Below are positions 1 to 6,613 of a stretch of DNA of 64,000 nt, in pieces (the first letter of the stretch is position 1; the number at the start of each line of letters is the position of its first letter). The DNA comes from Micromonospora profundi. GTDB lineage: Bacteria > Actinomycetota > Actinomycetes > Mycobacteriales > Micromonosporaceae. Location of the stretch: positions 5,179,001 through 5,243,000 of the forward strand of contig NZ_JAATJK010000001.1 in NCBI RefSeq assembly GCF_011927785.1, read 5' to 3'. The notes beneath the pieces are model-generated. The model was not told where the DNA came from. It did no database searches and worked only from the letters and a program-made list of their open reading frames with translations. The translations under genes were made by a program, and so were the position numbers.

Positions 1-299
1 CCCTGCTGGCCGCGCCGCCGGTGCTGGTGCTCGACGAGCCCACCGAAGGGCTGGACCCGGTCGCCGCGGACGCGGTGCTCGCCTCCGCACTCGCCGCCAC
101 CCCCGTCGGGCACTCGGTGCTGCTGATCAGTCACCGGCTCAGCGGGCTGACCGAGTTGGACGAGATCGTCGTCCTGGACGGTGGCCGGGTGATCCAACGC
201 GGCCGGCACGCCGAGCTGGTCGCCGCGCCCGGCTGGTACCGGGACCAGTGGCTGCTCCAGGCGGCGGCCGAGCGCGGGTACCTGGCGCTCGCCCCCTGA
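1..299 (+). CDS. ABC transporter ATP-binding/permease C-terminal end (CydC-like), partial
   Basis: Only the last ~99 codons are present; the gene begins upstream of the window. The visible part is the end of an ABC nucleotide-binding domain: Walker B and D-loop (VLVLDEPTEGLD), then the H-loop histidine in LISHRLSGL, then a short tail. The wording of the Walker B/H-loop region and the tail (IVVLDGGRVIQRGRHAEL) resembles the CydC half of the CydDC thiol exporter, an inner-membrane exporter of cysteine/glutathione needed for cytochrome bd assembly. Walker A, signature motif and membrane domain are outside the window, so the CydC assignment is an inference; membership in the ABC exporter ATPases is certain. 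Confidence 0.8.
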   Translation, partial: LLAAPPVLVLDEPTEGLDPVAADAVLASALAATPVGHSVLLISHRLSGLTELDEIVVLDGGRVIQRGRHAELVAAPGWYRDQWLLQAAAERGYLALAP

Positions 300-366
300 C
301 CCGGTTCGGGGACGGACCAGGGTTGTCCCTGACGTCGGGGGTCGGCGCCCGTGGCAGGGTGGTGCC

Positions 367-1044
367 ATGCCACGCGCCGAGGACGTCCTGGTGGAGGAAC
401 ACCTGCAAGAGTTGGCCTCCCGCCTGCACGGGCCGGCGCGGCTGAAGTCCGACCTGCTGACTGAGGCGCGGCACGATCTGCTGGACGTCGTCGACGCGTA
501 CCGCGAGAACGGGGTGCCGCCCACGGAGGCGCAGCGCCGGGCGGTGGCCGAGTTCGGCTCGCCGGCGCAGCTGTTGCCCTCCTGGCAGGCCGAGCTGGCG
601 GTGGCCGCCCTGCGCGGGCTCTCCCTGCGGATGCTGGCCGTGGCCGGCGTGGCGGTGGTGGCCGGCGACCTGACCTGGCACGGGTCGAGTTGGAGTGCCG
701 GCGGGCCTCCGCCGTTCGCCTACCGGCTGCTGGCCGAGTCCGTCGACTGGATCTGGATGAGCGCGCTGCTGCTCGCGGTGGCGGGCCTGCTGGTGGTGGC
801 GGCGAGTGCCCGGTCGACCCGGCCGGGCGTGGCGGTCGCGCAACGTGCGGTGGGCACCGGTCTGACGGGCGTGCTGGTGCTCGGCATGCTTACCGGTGGG
901 GCGCTCTTCGGCTGGTCGCTCGGTATGTGGGACGCGGCGCTTACCTGGCCGCCGATGATCATCGGCCTGGTGCTGGCCGGCGGGGCGTACTTCTCGCTGA
1001 GCCGCGCGGCACGCGGCTGGCTGCGGGCCACCGTCGCCCGCTGA
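367..1044 (+). CDS. Membrane protein with N-terminal permease-prefix (HAAS-like) domain
   Basis: 225 aa. Residues ~1-75 form a charged helical domain (EEHLQELASRLHGPARLKSD...LTEARHDLLDVVDAYRENG...RRAVAEFGSPAQL), the pattern of the permease-prefix/HAAS domain. Four hydrophobic segments follow at about 88-105, 135-152, 165-185 and 193-212. The start is an ATG with AGGGTGG about 6 nt upstream. Such proteins are commonly paired with a PadR repressor, and a PadR gene lies convergently 18 bp downstream. The family often affects transport or envelope stress, but no specific substrate can be read here. It could be part of a sensor pair with the PadR protein; function unknown. Confidence 0.75.
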   Translation: MPRAEDVLVEEHLQELASRLHGPARLKSDLLTEARHDLLDVVDAYRENGVPPTEAQRRAVAEFGSPAQLLPSWQAELAVAALRGLSLRMLAVAGVAVVAGDLTWHGSSWSAGGPPPFAYRLLAESVDWIWMSALLLAVAGLLVVAASARSTRPGVAVAQRAVGTGLTGVLVLGMLTGGALFGWSLGMWDAALTWPPMIIGLVLAGGAYFSLSRAARGWLRATVAR

Positions 1045-1061
1045 TCACGGCCCGGTGCGGT

Positions 1062-1403
1062 TCAGGCCGGAGTGGTGGGGGCGGCGCCGGGGTCGAGGAA
1101 CCGCCCGACCGTCACGCGGAACTCCTGCCACCCGGCACGCTCACCTGCCAGTGCCCGGCGGCCGGAGTCGGTGAGCTGGTACGTGCGCCGCTCCCGCCCG
1201 TTGACGGTGCTCCAGGTGCTCGCCACGTGCCCGGCGCGCTCCAGGCGGCGCAGCGCCGGATAGATGGTGCCGGTGGGCAGGTCGAGGCTGCCGTCACTGC
1301 GGGCGCGCAGCGACTCGATGATCGCGTAGCCGTGCAGAGCGCCCTGTTCGAGAACGGCGAGGAGAAGCGCGTCGAGATGGCCGTGCAGCGACTGGGCCTT
1401 CAT
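1062..1403 (-). CDS. PadR family transcriptional regulator
   Basis: 113 aa from the ATG at 1403, whose reading begins MKAQSLHGHLDALLLAVLE. A longer reading from 1451 exists, but its first 16 residues look non-coding. The winged-helix domain is clear: GALHGYAIIESL, then PTGTIYPALRRLERAGHV (recognition helix) and the wing GRERRTYQLTDSGRRAL. PadR proteins are small dimeric repressors that usually respond to a ligand and often regulate themselves. The neighbour is the convergent prefix-domain membrane protein, the usual partner. A 13-bp palindrome lies 3 bp upstream of the start, consistent with autoregulation. Confidence 0.9.
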   Translation of the reverse strand: MKAQSLHGHLDALLLAVLEQGALHGYAIIESLRARSDGSLDLPTGTIYPALRRLERAGHVASTWSTVNGRERRTYQLTDSGRRALAGERAGWQEFRVTVGRFLDPGAAPTTPA

Positions 1404-1405
1404 GC

Positions 1406-1418
1406 GTAGCAACGCTAC
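1406..1418. promoter_or_regulatory. Palindrome just upstream of padR, candidate operator
   Basis: GTAGC-AAC-GCTAC is a perfect 5-bp inverted repeat with a 3-bp spacer, ending 3 bp before the PadR start codon. Its place in the 5' leader or core promoter suggests autorepression. That is inferred from position and symmetry only. Confidence 0.5.
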
Positions 1419-1593
1419 TTGTCGCGCGCCCTGTGCGCCACCGCCGCACACTCGCAGGCCCGAGCCGTTCGTGGAGCGGCCGACGGGGTGCGGGCTCCAA
1501 GCTTCCCGAGCCGCCGACTAGGGTATGTGCCCAGAGTCACTCGTCGGTCCGAGACGCCGGCGGGTCAGCAACCCGAAGCACACGGAGGTCAGC

Positions 1594-2541
1594 GTGGCCC
1601 GCCAGTCGCCCCAACGGCCCGACGCCGACGAGCCCGAGCTCGACGACACCACCGGCACGGCCGAGCCCGACGAGGCCGACGAGGCCGACGACACCCCCCG
1701 CGCCGCGGCCAACCGGGCGCTGTGGGAAGAGCTGCGGATCGACCCGGTGGAGATCGCCCTGCCCGCCGGCACCGGCTTCACGCTGCGGGCGTACCGGCCG
1801 GCGGGGTCGCTGACACCGACCGACGTGACCGAACGCGACCAGGACGACCCGTTCCTCGCCCGCCGTCAGGTCATCGAGGAGGAGGAAGACGACGAGACCG
1901 TCGTCATCCTCGACGAGGACCTCGCCGAGGAGTTCGCCGACGACGACGAGACCGAGCCGTCACGCCGTCGCCGGAGCGGCACCACGGACGCCGACGCGAC
2001 CGCCGACGAAGACGACGCGGACGAGGACGAGGACGACACCGACGAGGCGGACGACGAGGAGGTGCCGGTCTTCCTCAGCCACCGGGGCAAGCTGCTGCTG
2101 TTCAAGACCCCCGAGTCGTTGGTCAGTTTCATCCGTTCCGGCGCACCGAATGATCTGTCCCAACTGGACAGCTGGAATGAATTGTCCGAACGGGTCGAGC
2201 CGGCCGACATCGTGCCGCTCGACGAGGACACCTACGAACTCGACCTCGTTGTGGAAAACCTGCGCGGCGGGCACGACGCCTGGGATTCGACACTGCTCAT
2301 CGAGGCCGGCGAGGTCGCCCGCGACCTGTCGTACGCGTTGCAGCTGCCAGCGGTCCTGGACATGCTCTCCGCCGGCTCCAGCCTCGACAACCTTGACGAG
2401 GCCCTGCGGGCGACCGTCAACGGCGGCATCGGCGGTTTCATGGGCCGGCGACGGTTGAAAAAAATCGGGGCACAAACCGCAAGTCTGGGTTGGCGCACGA
2501 TTGTCGGCAAGATCTCTGCGGTCGTGGACTGGCGCGACTGA
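1594..2541 (+). CDS. Acidic conserved protein of unknown function
   Basis: 315 aa from a GTG at 1594, preceded by GGAGG at 1583-1587 (6-nt spacing); an upstream ATG at 1525 has no such site. The first half is very acidic and probably disordered: runs of D and E around residues 90-110 and 135-165, with one basic break SRRRRSG. The second half (about 165-315) looks folded: VPVFLSHRGKLLLFKTPESLVSFIRSG, then a helical region ending with GGIGGFMGRRRLKKIG. No catalytic motif or membrane segment is seen. It precedes the IS110-like/conservon-tail gene by 63 bp on the same strand and is probably cotranscribed with it. Function not recognised. Confidence 0.75.
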   Translation: MARQSPQRPDADEPELDDTTGTAEPDEADEADDTPRAAANRALWEELRIDPVEIALPAGTGFTLRAYRPAGSLTPTDVTERDQDDPFLARRQVIEEEEDDETVVILDEDLAEEFADDDETEPSRRRRSGTTDADATADEDDADEDEDDTDEADDEEVPVFLSHRGKLLLFKTPESLVSFIRSGAPNDLSQLDSWNELSERVEPADIVPLDEDTYELDLVVENLRGGHDAWDSTLLIEAGEVARDLSYALQLPAVLDMLSAGSSLDNLDEALRATVNGGIGGFMGRRRLKKIGAQTASLGWRTIVGKISAVVDWRD

Positions 2542-2604
2542 CCCGTACCGGGGAGCATCAGTTGCTGGCAGTAGGAAGACCTGTCCCGGGAGGAGGACGA
2601 CGCC

Positions 2605-4968
2605 TTGGCGCTCGTGCGCGTGTACTGCGGTCTGGCCTCGGCGGATTCGGCTGACCGACCGGCCCCGGCCAGGTCGACGCTGACGTCCGCGGTGGTCGAT
2701 GACGCAGGCCGTCTGCTGCATGTCAGCGAGATCGGTGACGACGCGGCTGGCTACGCCCAGCTCGTCGCGCTGCTCGTGGAGCGGTCGGGCGGGCCGAGCG
2801 GTGCGGCTATCGCCGCCGACAGCGATGACAACACTGTCACTTCGCTGTTGAGCGCGGCGGGTCGTCCCCTGGCGATCGCGGACGACGACCTGGTGGACGA
2901 CTTCGCCGAGCGCTTCGCCGACGACGACTCGCTTGAGGAGATGCAGTCACCGCCGGCCGAGCGTCGTGCCGTCGGCCTGGCCCGCGCGTTGCAGGCTGGC
3001 GCACTCTCCGCCGTCACACTGCCGGCACCCCGGGACCTCGCCGGCTACAAGCAGGTGCTCGCCGCGCACGCCGCTCTGGCCAGCGGCCGGCACTCCGCCG
3101 CCGTGGCGCTGCGTGAGGTGCTGCGGGAGCTCTACCCGGCCGCGCTGCGGGCTTACCCGGACCCGGCCGAGCCGGTCTCACTGGCGGTGCTGGACGCGCT
3201 GCCCGAGCCGGGCATGCTCGGCGGCACCGTCGCCCGCGGCCGCGAGGTGTCCGTCGCCGCGGACGCCATCGCCGCGCACCTCGCATCGGACGGGGTGGCC
3301 GACGCCGAAGAGATCAACGAGGCGGTCACCGCGCTGCGGGTCGCCATCTCGGAGACGCCGCGACGCGCCACCGTCAACCGGGCACTCACCTCCGCCGTGG
3401 CCGAGACGGTCCGGCAGGCCGTCGCCTCCGTACGGGCCTGTGATGCCGGCTGCGAGGCGCTGGTGAGCGCCCTCAGCTCACGGGTGCGGACGCCCGCCCC
3501 GACGCCGGGCCGCCGGGCCGCCGCCCGCCATGACGACTCTGCTAACGAGTTGCCCGGCCTGACCAACACGGGCACCGGCCTGCGTGCCGTCCGACCGACC
3601 CCGACACCCCAGCCGGCGCCTGTCGTCGGCCGGCGCAGCCGTCCCGAGCCGGCCCCGGGCAGCCCCCCGCTCGCGTCGCCGCGCCCACTCGGGCCGCCGC
3701 CGGTCGCCCCTGCTCCGGTCACGCCGCCTCCTGTCGCACCCGCGCCCATCGCCCCGGCTGCGATGGCCGGCCCGCCGGTTTCGGCACCTCCCGGGCGGGC
3801 CGAGCCGACCCCGAGCCGGATCGACGGCCCGACCAACCGCCCGGTCTCCGCGCCACCGCCTCCGCCGCCCGGGATCACCCCGATCGCTCCAGCGCAGCGC
3901 GGCACCGTGCCGCCGGCCGAGGCGGGCGAGCCGTTCCGGCCGACCCTCACCACCGCCGCGATCAACAACGCGCGGGCCGAACGGCAGCGCACTGTCATCC
4001 CGCCGCGTCCCAAGACCAACGGCGAGCGACCGAGCCACCAGCGGCCCATCGAGGAGCCGCACACCGGCGGGTTCAGCGCCACCGACCTCAGCATCCCGGT
4101 GCCCGCCCCCCGGCCGGGCCAGGAGCAGCAGGCGCCTCCGGGCTCCCGGGCGAACTGGCCTCTGGTCAACAACCCGGAGGACCCGGCCGACAGCTCGCCG
4201 AACAACCCGGCCGCCTACTCGTACGGTGGCGGGCGGGGCATCGAATCCCCGACCGATCCGGGTCGGGCCGACGGTCGGGTCACCCCGCCGTGGCTGGCTG
4301 ACGACCTGCCGCAGGAGCCGCCCATGCTGCGGCTTGTCGAGCCGCCGCCGCTGGCTGACCGGGCGCTGCGGGAAGGGCTCAACCCGTCGACCGACCCGCG
4401 CCTGGAGACGCCGCCGCTGCGGCTCGTCGACCGGGAGCAGGCCGCCCGCAACGACCGCCCCTCACCGCGTGCCGACCGTGCCCCCGAGCACCGCCCGGCG
4501 CCCCCTGTCGAGCATCGGCCACCGCCGGTCGCTGACGAGGGTGACGGCGACCTGCTGATCTTCGCGCAGGCCAAGTCCGCCTGGTTCGTCGGGCACGCCG
4601 AGGAGTCCGATCTGGACTGGTCGACCACCGCAGACACGGGCTGGCAGGCCGCCGAGCAGGCCGCCCGGCCGTCGGTTGGCGCCGAGACCAACGCCGGGCT
4701 GCCGAAGCGGGTGCCGCAGGCCAACCTCGTCCCTGGTTCCCCGCTGCGCGAGGAGCGTCCACTGCGGATAGTGCGCGACGCCGCCAGCCTCGCAGAAAAC
4801 ACCACAGGCTACTTCCGCGGCTGGCGTCGCGGGCAGGAGATCGGCGGGTTCGCGGTGGGTGGCCGACCGGGTCGCGAGGCCGCCGGCGGCTGGGACTTCA
4901 GCCGCGATCACGGTGACCGCGACGACGACCACGAGTACGAGTACCGCTCCGCGGGCTACCAGTCCTGA
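2605..4968 (+). CDS. IS110-transposase-like N-terminus fused to proline-rich linker and CvnA-like C-terminal tail
   Basis: 787 aa from a TTG with GGGAGGAGG at 2588-2596. Residues ~1-175 follow the layout of the IS110 DEDD RNase H-like domain: strand VRVYCGLASAD, strand LTSAVVDDAGRLLHVSEI, AGYAQLVALL, then a long helical part ending ALREVLRELYP. The acidic catalytic residues expected in IS110 (the D of GxDxxK, the E of ExTG, TDxxDA) are not recognisable, so transposase activity is unlikely. A helical stretch (~215-290) leads to a proline/alanine-rich linker (~300-640). The last ~150 residues contain LLIFAQAKSAWF, TADTGWQAA and AGLPKRVPQANLVPG. The same motifs in the same order end the conservon kinase encoded convergently next door. 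A role alongside the conservon is inferred. Confidence 0.75.
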   Translation: MALVRVYCGLASADSADRPAPARSTLTSAVVDDAGRLLHVSEIGDDAAGYAQLVALLVERSGGPSGAAIAADSDDNTVTSLLSAAGRPLAIADDDLVDDFAERFADDDSLEEMQSPPAERRAVGLARALQAGALSAVTLPAPRDLAGYKQVLAAHAALASGRHSAAVALREVLRELYPAALRAYPDPAEPVSLAVLDALPEPGMLGGTVARGREVSVAADAIAAHLASDGVADAEEINEAVTALRVAISETPRRATVNRALTSAVAETVRQAVASVRACDAGCEALVSALSSRVRTPAPTPGRRAAARHDDSANELPGLTNTGTGLRAVRPTPTPQPAPVVGRRSRPEPAPGSPPLASPRPLGPPPVAPAPVTPPPVAPAPIAPAAMAGPPVSAPPGRAEPTPSRIDGPTNRPVSAPPPPPPGITPIAPAQRGTVPPAEAGEPFRPTLTTAAINNARAERQRTVIPPRPKTNGERPSHQRPIEEPHTGGFSATDLSIPVPAPRPGQEQQAPPGSRANWPLVNNPEDPADSSPNNPAAYSYGGGRGIESPTDPGRADGRVTPPWLADDLPQEPPMLRLVEPPPLADRALREGLNPSTDPRLETPPLRLVDREQAARNDRPSPRADRAPEHRPAPPVEHRPPPVADEGDGDLLIFAQAKSAWFVGHAEESDLDWSTTADTGWQAAEQAARPSVGAETNAGLPKRVPQANLVPGSPLREERPLRIVRDAASLAENTTGYFRGWRRGQEIGGFAVGGRPGREAAGGWDFSRDHGDRDDDHEYEYRSAGYQS

Positions 4969-4990
4969 CCAAGTTCACCCCACCACACGC

Positions 4991-5048
4991 AAAGAGATCC
5001 TGGAAAGAGGTGGCCCCGCAGGGGGCGACTTCCTTCCAGGATCTCTTT
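4991..5048. terminator. Bidirectional terminator between convergent operons
   Basis: A perfect 15-bp inverted repeat: AAAGAGATCCTGGAA at 4991-5005 and its complement at 5034-5048. The 28-nt loop can itself pair partly (GGTGGCCCC against GGGGGCGAC). A-rich and T-rich edges flank the stem, as in an intrinsic terminator usable from both sides. It lies 22 bp after the stop at 4968 and about 90 bp beyond the cvnD stop. Confidence 0.85.
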
Positions 5049-5091
5049 TACGTTGCGTAGACCCACGAGGGGCGGGCCCGGGCAGCACTCA

Positions 5092-5125
5092 GCGCCCGGT
5101 GGCAGCCAGGGCCACCACCGGGCGC
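5092..5125 (-). terminator. Hairpin terminator after cvnD
   Basis: Perfect 11-bp arms GCGCCCGGTGG (5092-5102) and CCACCGGGCGC (5115-5125) with a 12-nt loop, 14 nt downstream of the cvnD stop on the - strand. There is no U-tract, which is common for actinobacterial hairpin terminators. Confidence 0.7.
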
Positions 5126-5138
5126 GGGATCGTCCCGG

Positions 5139-5732
5139 TCAGGCCGGAGCGACGGCGCGCGTACGGCGCATGGTGAGCACGTACTCGACAAGCGAGATCA
5201 GCACGTGCTTCGTCGACTCCCGGTTACGGGCGTCGCAGGCCACCACCGGCACGTCGCTCGAGATCGCCAAGGCGTCCCGGACATCCTGCGGGTCGTGGTA
5301 CTGCATCCCGTCGAAGCAGTTGATGGCCACCAGGTACGGCAGCCGCCGGTGCTCGAAGAAGTCGATCGCCGCGAAGCAGTCGGCCAGCCGGCGGGTATCC
5401 ACCAGCACGACCGCGCCGATCGCGCCCCGGACCAGTTCATCCCACATGAACCAGAATCGGGTCTGACCCGGCGTACCGAACAGGTACAGGATCAGGTCAC
5501 GGTCGATCGAGATCCGGCCGAAGTCCATTGCCACCGTGGTCGTCGTCTTGCCCGGCACCTGCCGGGTGTCGTCGACGCCCACGCCAGCGGAGGTCATGAT
5601 GGCCTCAGTGGTCAGCGGCGTGATCTCCGAGACCGAGCCGACCAGCGTCGTCTTACCGACGCCGAACCCACCGGCAATAACGATCTTCGCCGACGTCACG
5701 CGCCCGCTCGGGTTCGGCGGGCGGTGCGACAT
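5139..5732 (-). CDS. cvnD: Conservon small GTPase (CvnD-like, ATP/GTP-binding protein)
   Basis: 197 aa from the ATG at 5732, one base after the cvnC stop; a GTG at 5753 overlapping cvnC is the alternative. The P-loop is GGFGVGKTT. The G2 region is GKTTTTVAMDFG. The G3 position reads LFGTPGQTRF, with GTPGQ instead of the usual DxxGQ, as is typical of this MglA/Arf-like group. The G4 position reads NCFD. No membrane segment. In conservons the GTPase works with the Roadblock, DUF742 and kinase proteins as a membrane-associated signalling complex, likened to a G-protein-coupled system. It is the last gene of the four-gene operon, with no spacing from cvnC, and a hairpin terminator follows. Confidence 0.92.
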   Translation of the reverse strand: MSHRPPNPSGRVTSAKIVIAGGFGVGKTTLVGSVSEITPLTTEAIMTSAGVGVDDTRQVPGKTTTTVAMDFGRISIDRDLILYLFGTPGQTRFWFMWDELVRGAIGAVVLVDTRRLADCFAAIDFFEHRRLPYLVAINCFDGMQYHDPQDVRDALAISSDVPVVACDARNRESTKHVLISLVEYVLTMRRTRAVAPA

Positions 5733-5733
5733 G

Positions 5734-6111
5734 TCAGAGCCTGCGAAGTCCACTCAGCACCCTCTCCAGCAGTTCAGTGCCCACCGCGTCGTCGGAGTCG
5801 TCCAGGATGGTCGGCTCGTGGACCGCGACCAGGCCGTCCGTCGCCATGTCGGCGATGAGCACCCGGGCCACACCAAGCGGGAGCTGCATCCGCGCCGCGA
5901 TCTCAGCGAGCGACTGCACGCGTCCGTCACACAGCGCGGCGATGTACTGGTGTTCGCGGCCCTGACCGCCGTTGCCATGGGCAGCGGTCCGACCACGCAC
6001 CGTCGTTTCGACGAGCGCCTCCAGCGCGATATCAAGCCGGGGGCGGGTACGACCACGGGTCACGGCGTATGGACGGACCAACGCTCCGGTCGGTTCGTCA
6101 CGATCGGCCAT
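5734..6111 (-). CDS. cvnC: DUF742 protein (CvnC-like)
   Basis: 125 aa from the ATG at 6111, with AGGAGG about 11 nt upstream; a GTG four codons earlier would sit directly on the ribosome-binding site. The sequence is typical of DUF742: GALVRPYAVTRGRTRPR at the start, then a winged-helix-like region with CDGRVQSLAEIAARMQLPLGVARVLIADM and a tail ELLERVLSGLRRL. DUF742 proteins are the third component of conservons and are thought to link the Roadblock protein to the GTPase, perhaps as a DNA-binding or adaptor protein. An 85-bp gap with a small hairpin separates it from cvnB, unlike the tight junctions elsewhere in the operon. Confidence 0.9.
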   Translation of the reverse strand: MADRDEPTGALVRPYAVTRGRTRPRLDIALEALVETTVRGRTAAHGNGGQGREHQYIAALCDGRVQSLAEIAARMQLPLGVARVLIADMATDGLVAVHEPTILDDSDDAVGTELLERVLSGLRRL

Positions 6112-6183
6112 GTCGCCGCTCACCTCCTTCGCACCCGATACCGGCTCCCACCGGTGGAACTCGTCGTTGTTGTCGTTGCAGTT

Positions 6184-6204
6184 GCGCCGACCTCAAGTCG
6201 GTGC
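6184..6204 (-). promoter_or_regulatory. Intra-operon hairpin between cvnB and cvnC
   Basis: GCGCCGAC and GTCGGTGC pair with one G-U over a 5-nt loop, starting 5 nt after the cvnB stop. It could lower readthrough into cvnC-cvnD or set mRNA stability. Role inferred. Confidence 0.45.
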
Positions 6205-6208
6205 GACG

Positions 6209-6613
6209 TCAGCCCAGCATGCCCGCGGCCGCACGCGGCTGCGGGGTCAGGGCGTCGCCCACCCGGTCGACCAGTAGCGCCATCTCGTAGCCGACCTGCC
6301 CCACGTCGGAGCTGCGGGCGGCCAACACCGCAAAGGACGAACCGTCCGAGATGGACATCAGGAACAGGAAGCCGTTGTCCATCTCCACAACGGTCTGGAG
6401 TACGGCCCCGCCCTCGAAGCAGCGGGCTGCTCCCTGGGTGAGGCTGACCAGACCGGATGCGATCGCGGCGAGCTGGTCGGCCCGGTCCCGCGGCAAATCC
6501 CGTGACGACGCGAGAAGCAGGCCATCCGCCGAGACGGCGACCGCATGCGCGACACCGGGCACCCGGTCGGCGAAGTTGGCAAGCAGCCAACCAAGATCCT
6601 GCGTAGTTGTCAT
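6209..6613 (-). CDS. cvnB: Roadblock/LC7 domain protein (CvnB-like)
   Basis: 134 aa, the normal length for a single Roadblock/LC7 domain. Diagnostic segments are [55 protein letters not shown] and [18 protein letters not shown]. Roadblock proteins bind and regulate Ras-like GTPases; here the partner is the GTPase two genes downstream. Its ATG overlaps the stop of the kinase gene (ATGA), so the two are translationally coupled. It has no catalytic motif of its own. Confidence 0.93.
   Translation of the reverse strand: MTTTQDLGWLLANFADRVPGVAHAVAVSADGLLLASSRDLPRDRADQLAAIASGLVSLTQGAARCFEGGAVLQTVVEMDNGFLFLMSISDGSSFAVLAARSSDVGQVGYEMALLVDRVGDALTPQPRAAAGMLG

Noticed and set aside
2605..3130. Intact IS110 insertion sequence
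   Set aside because: No terminal sequences or second transposase domain, catalytic acids are not recognisable, and the frame continues into a conservon-type tail.
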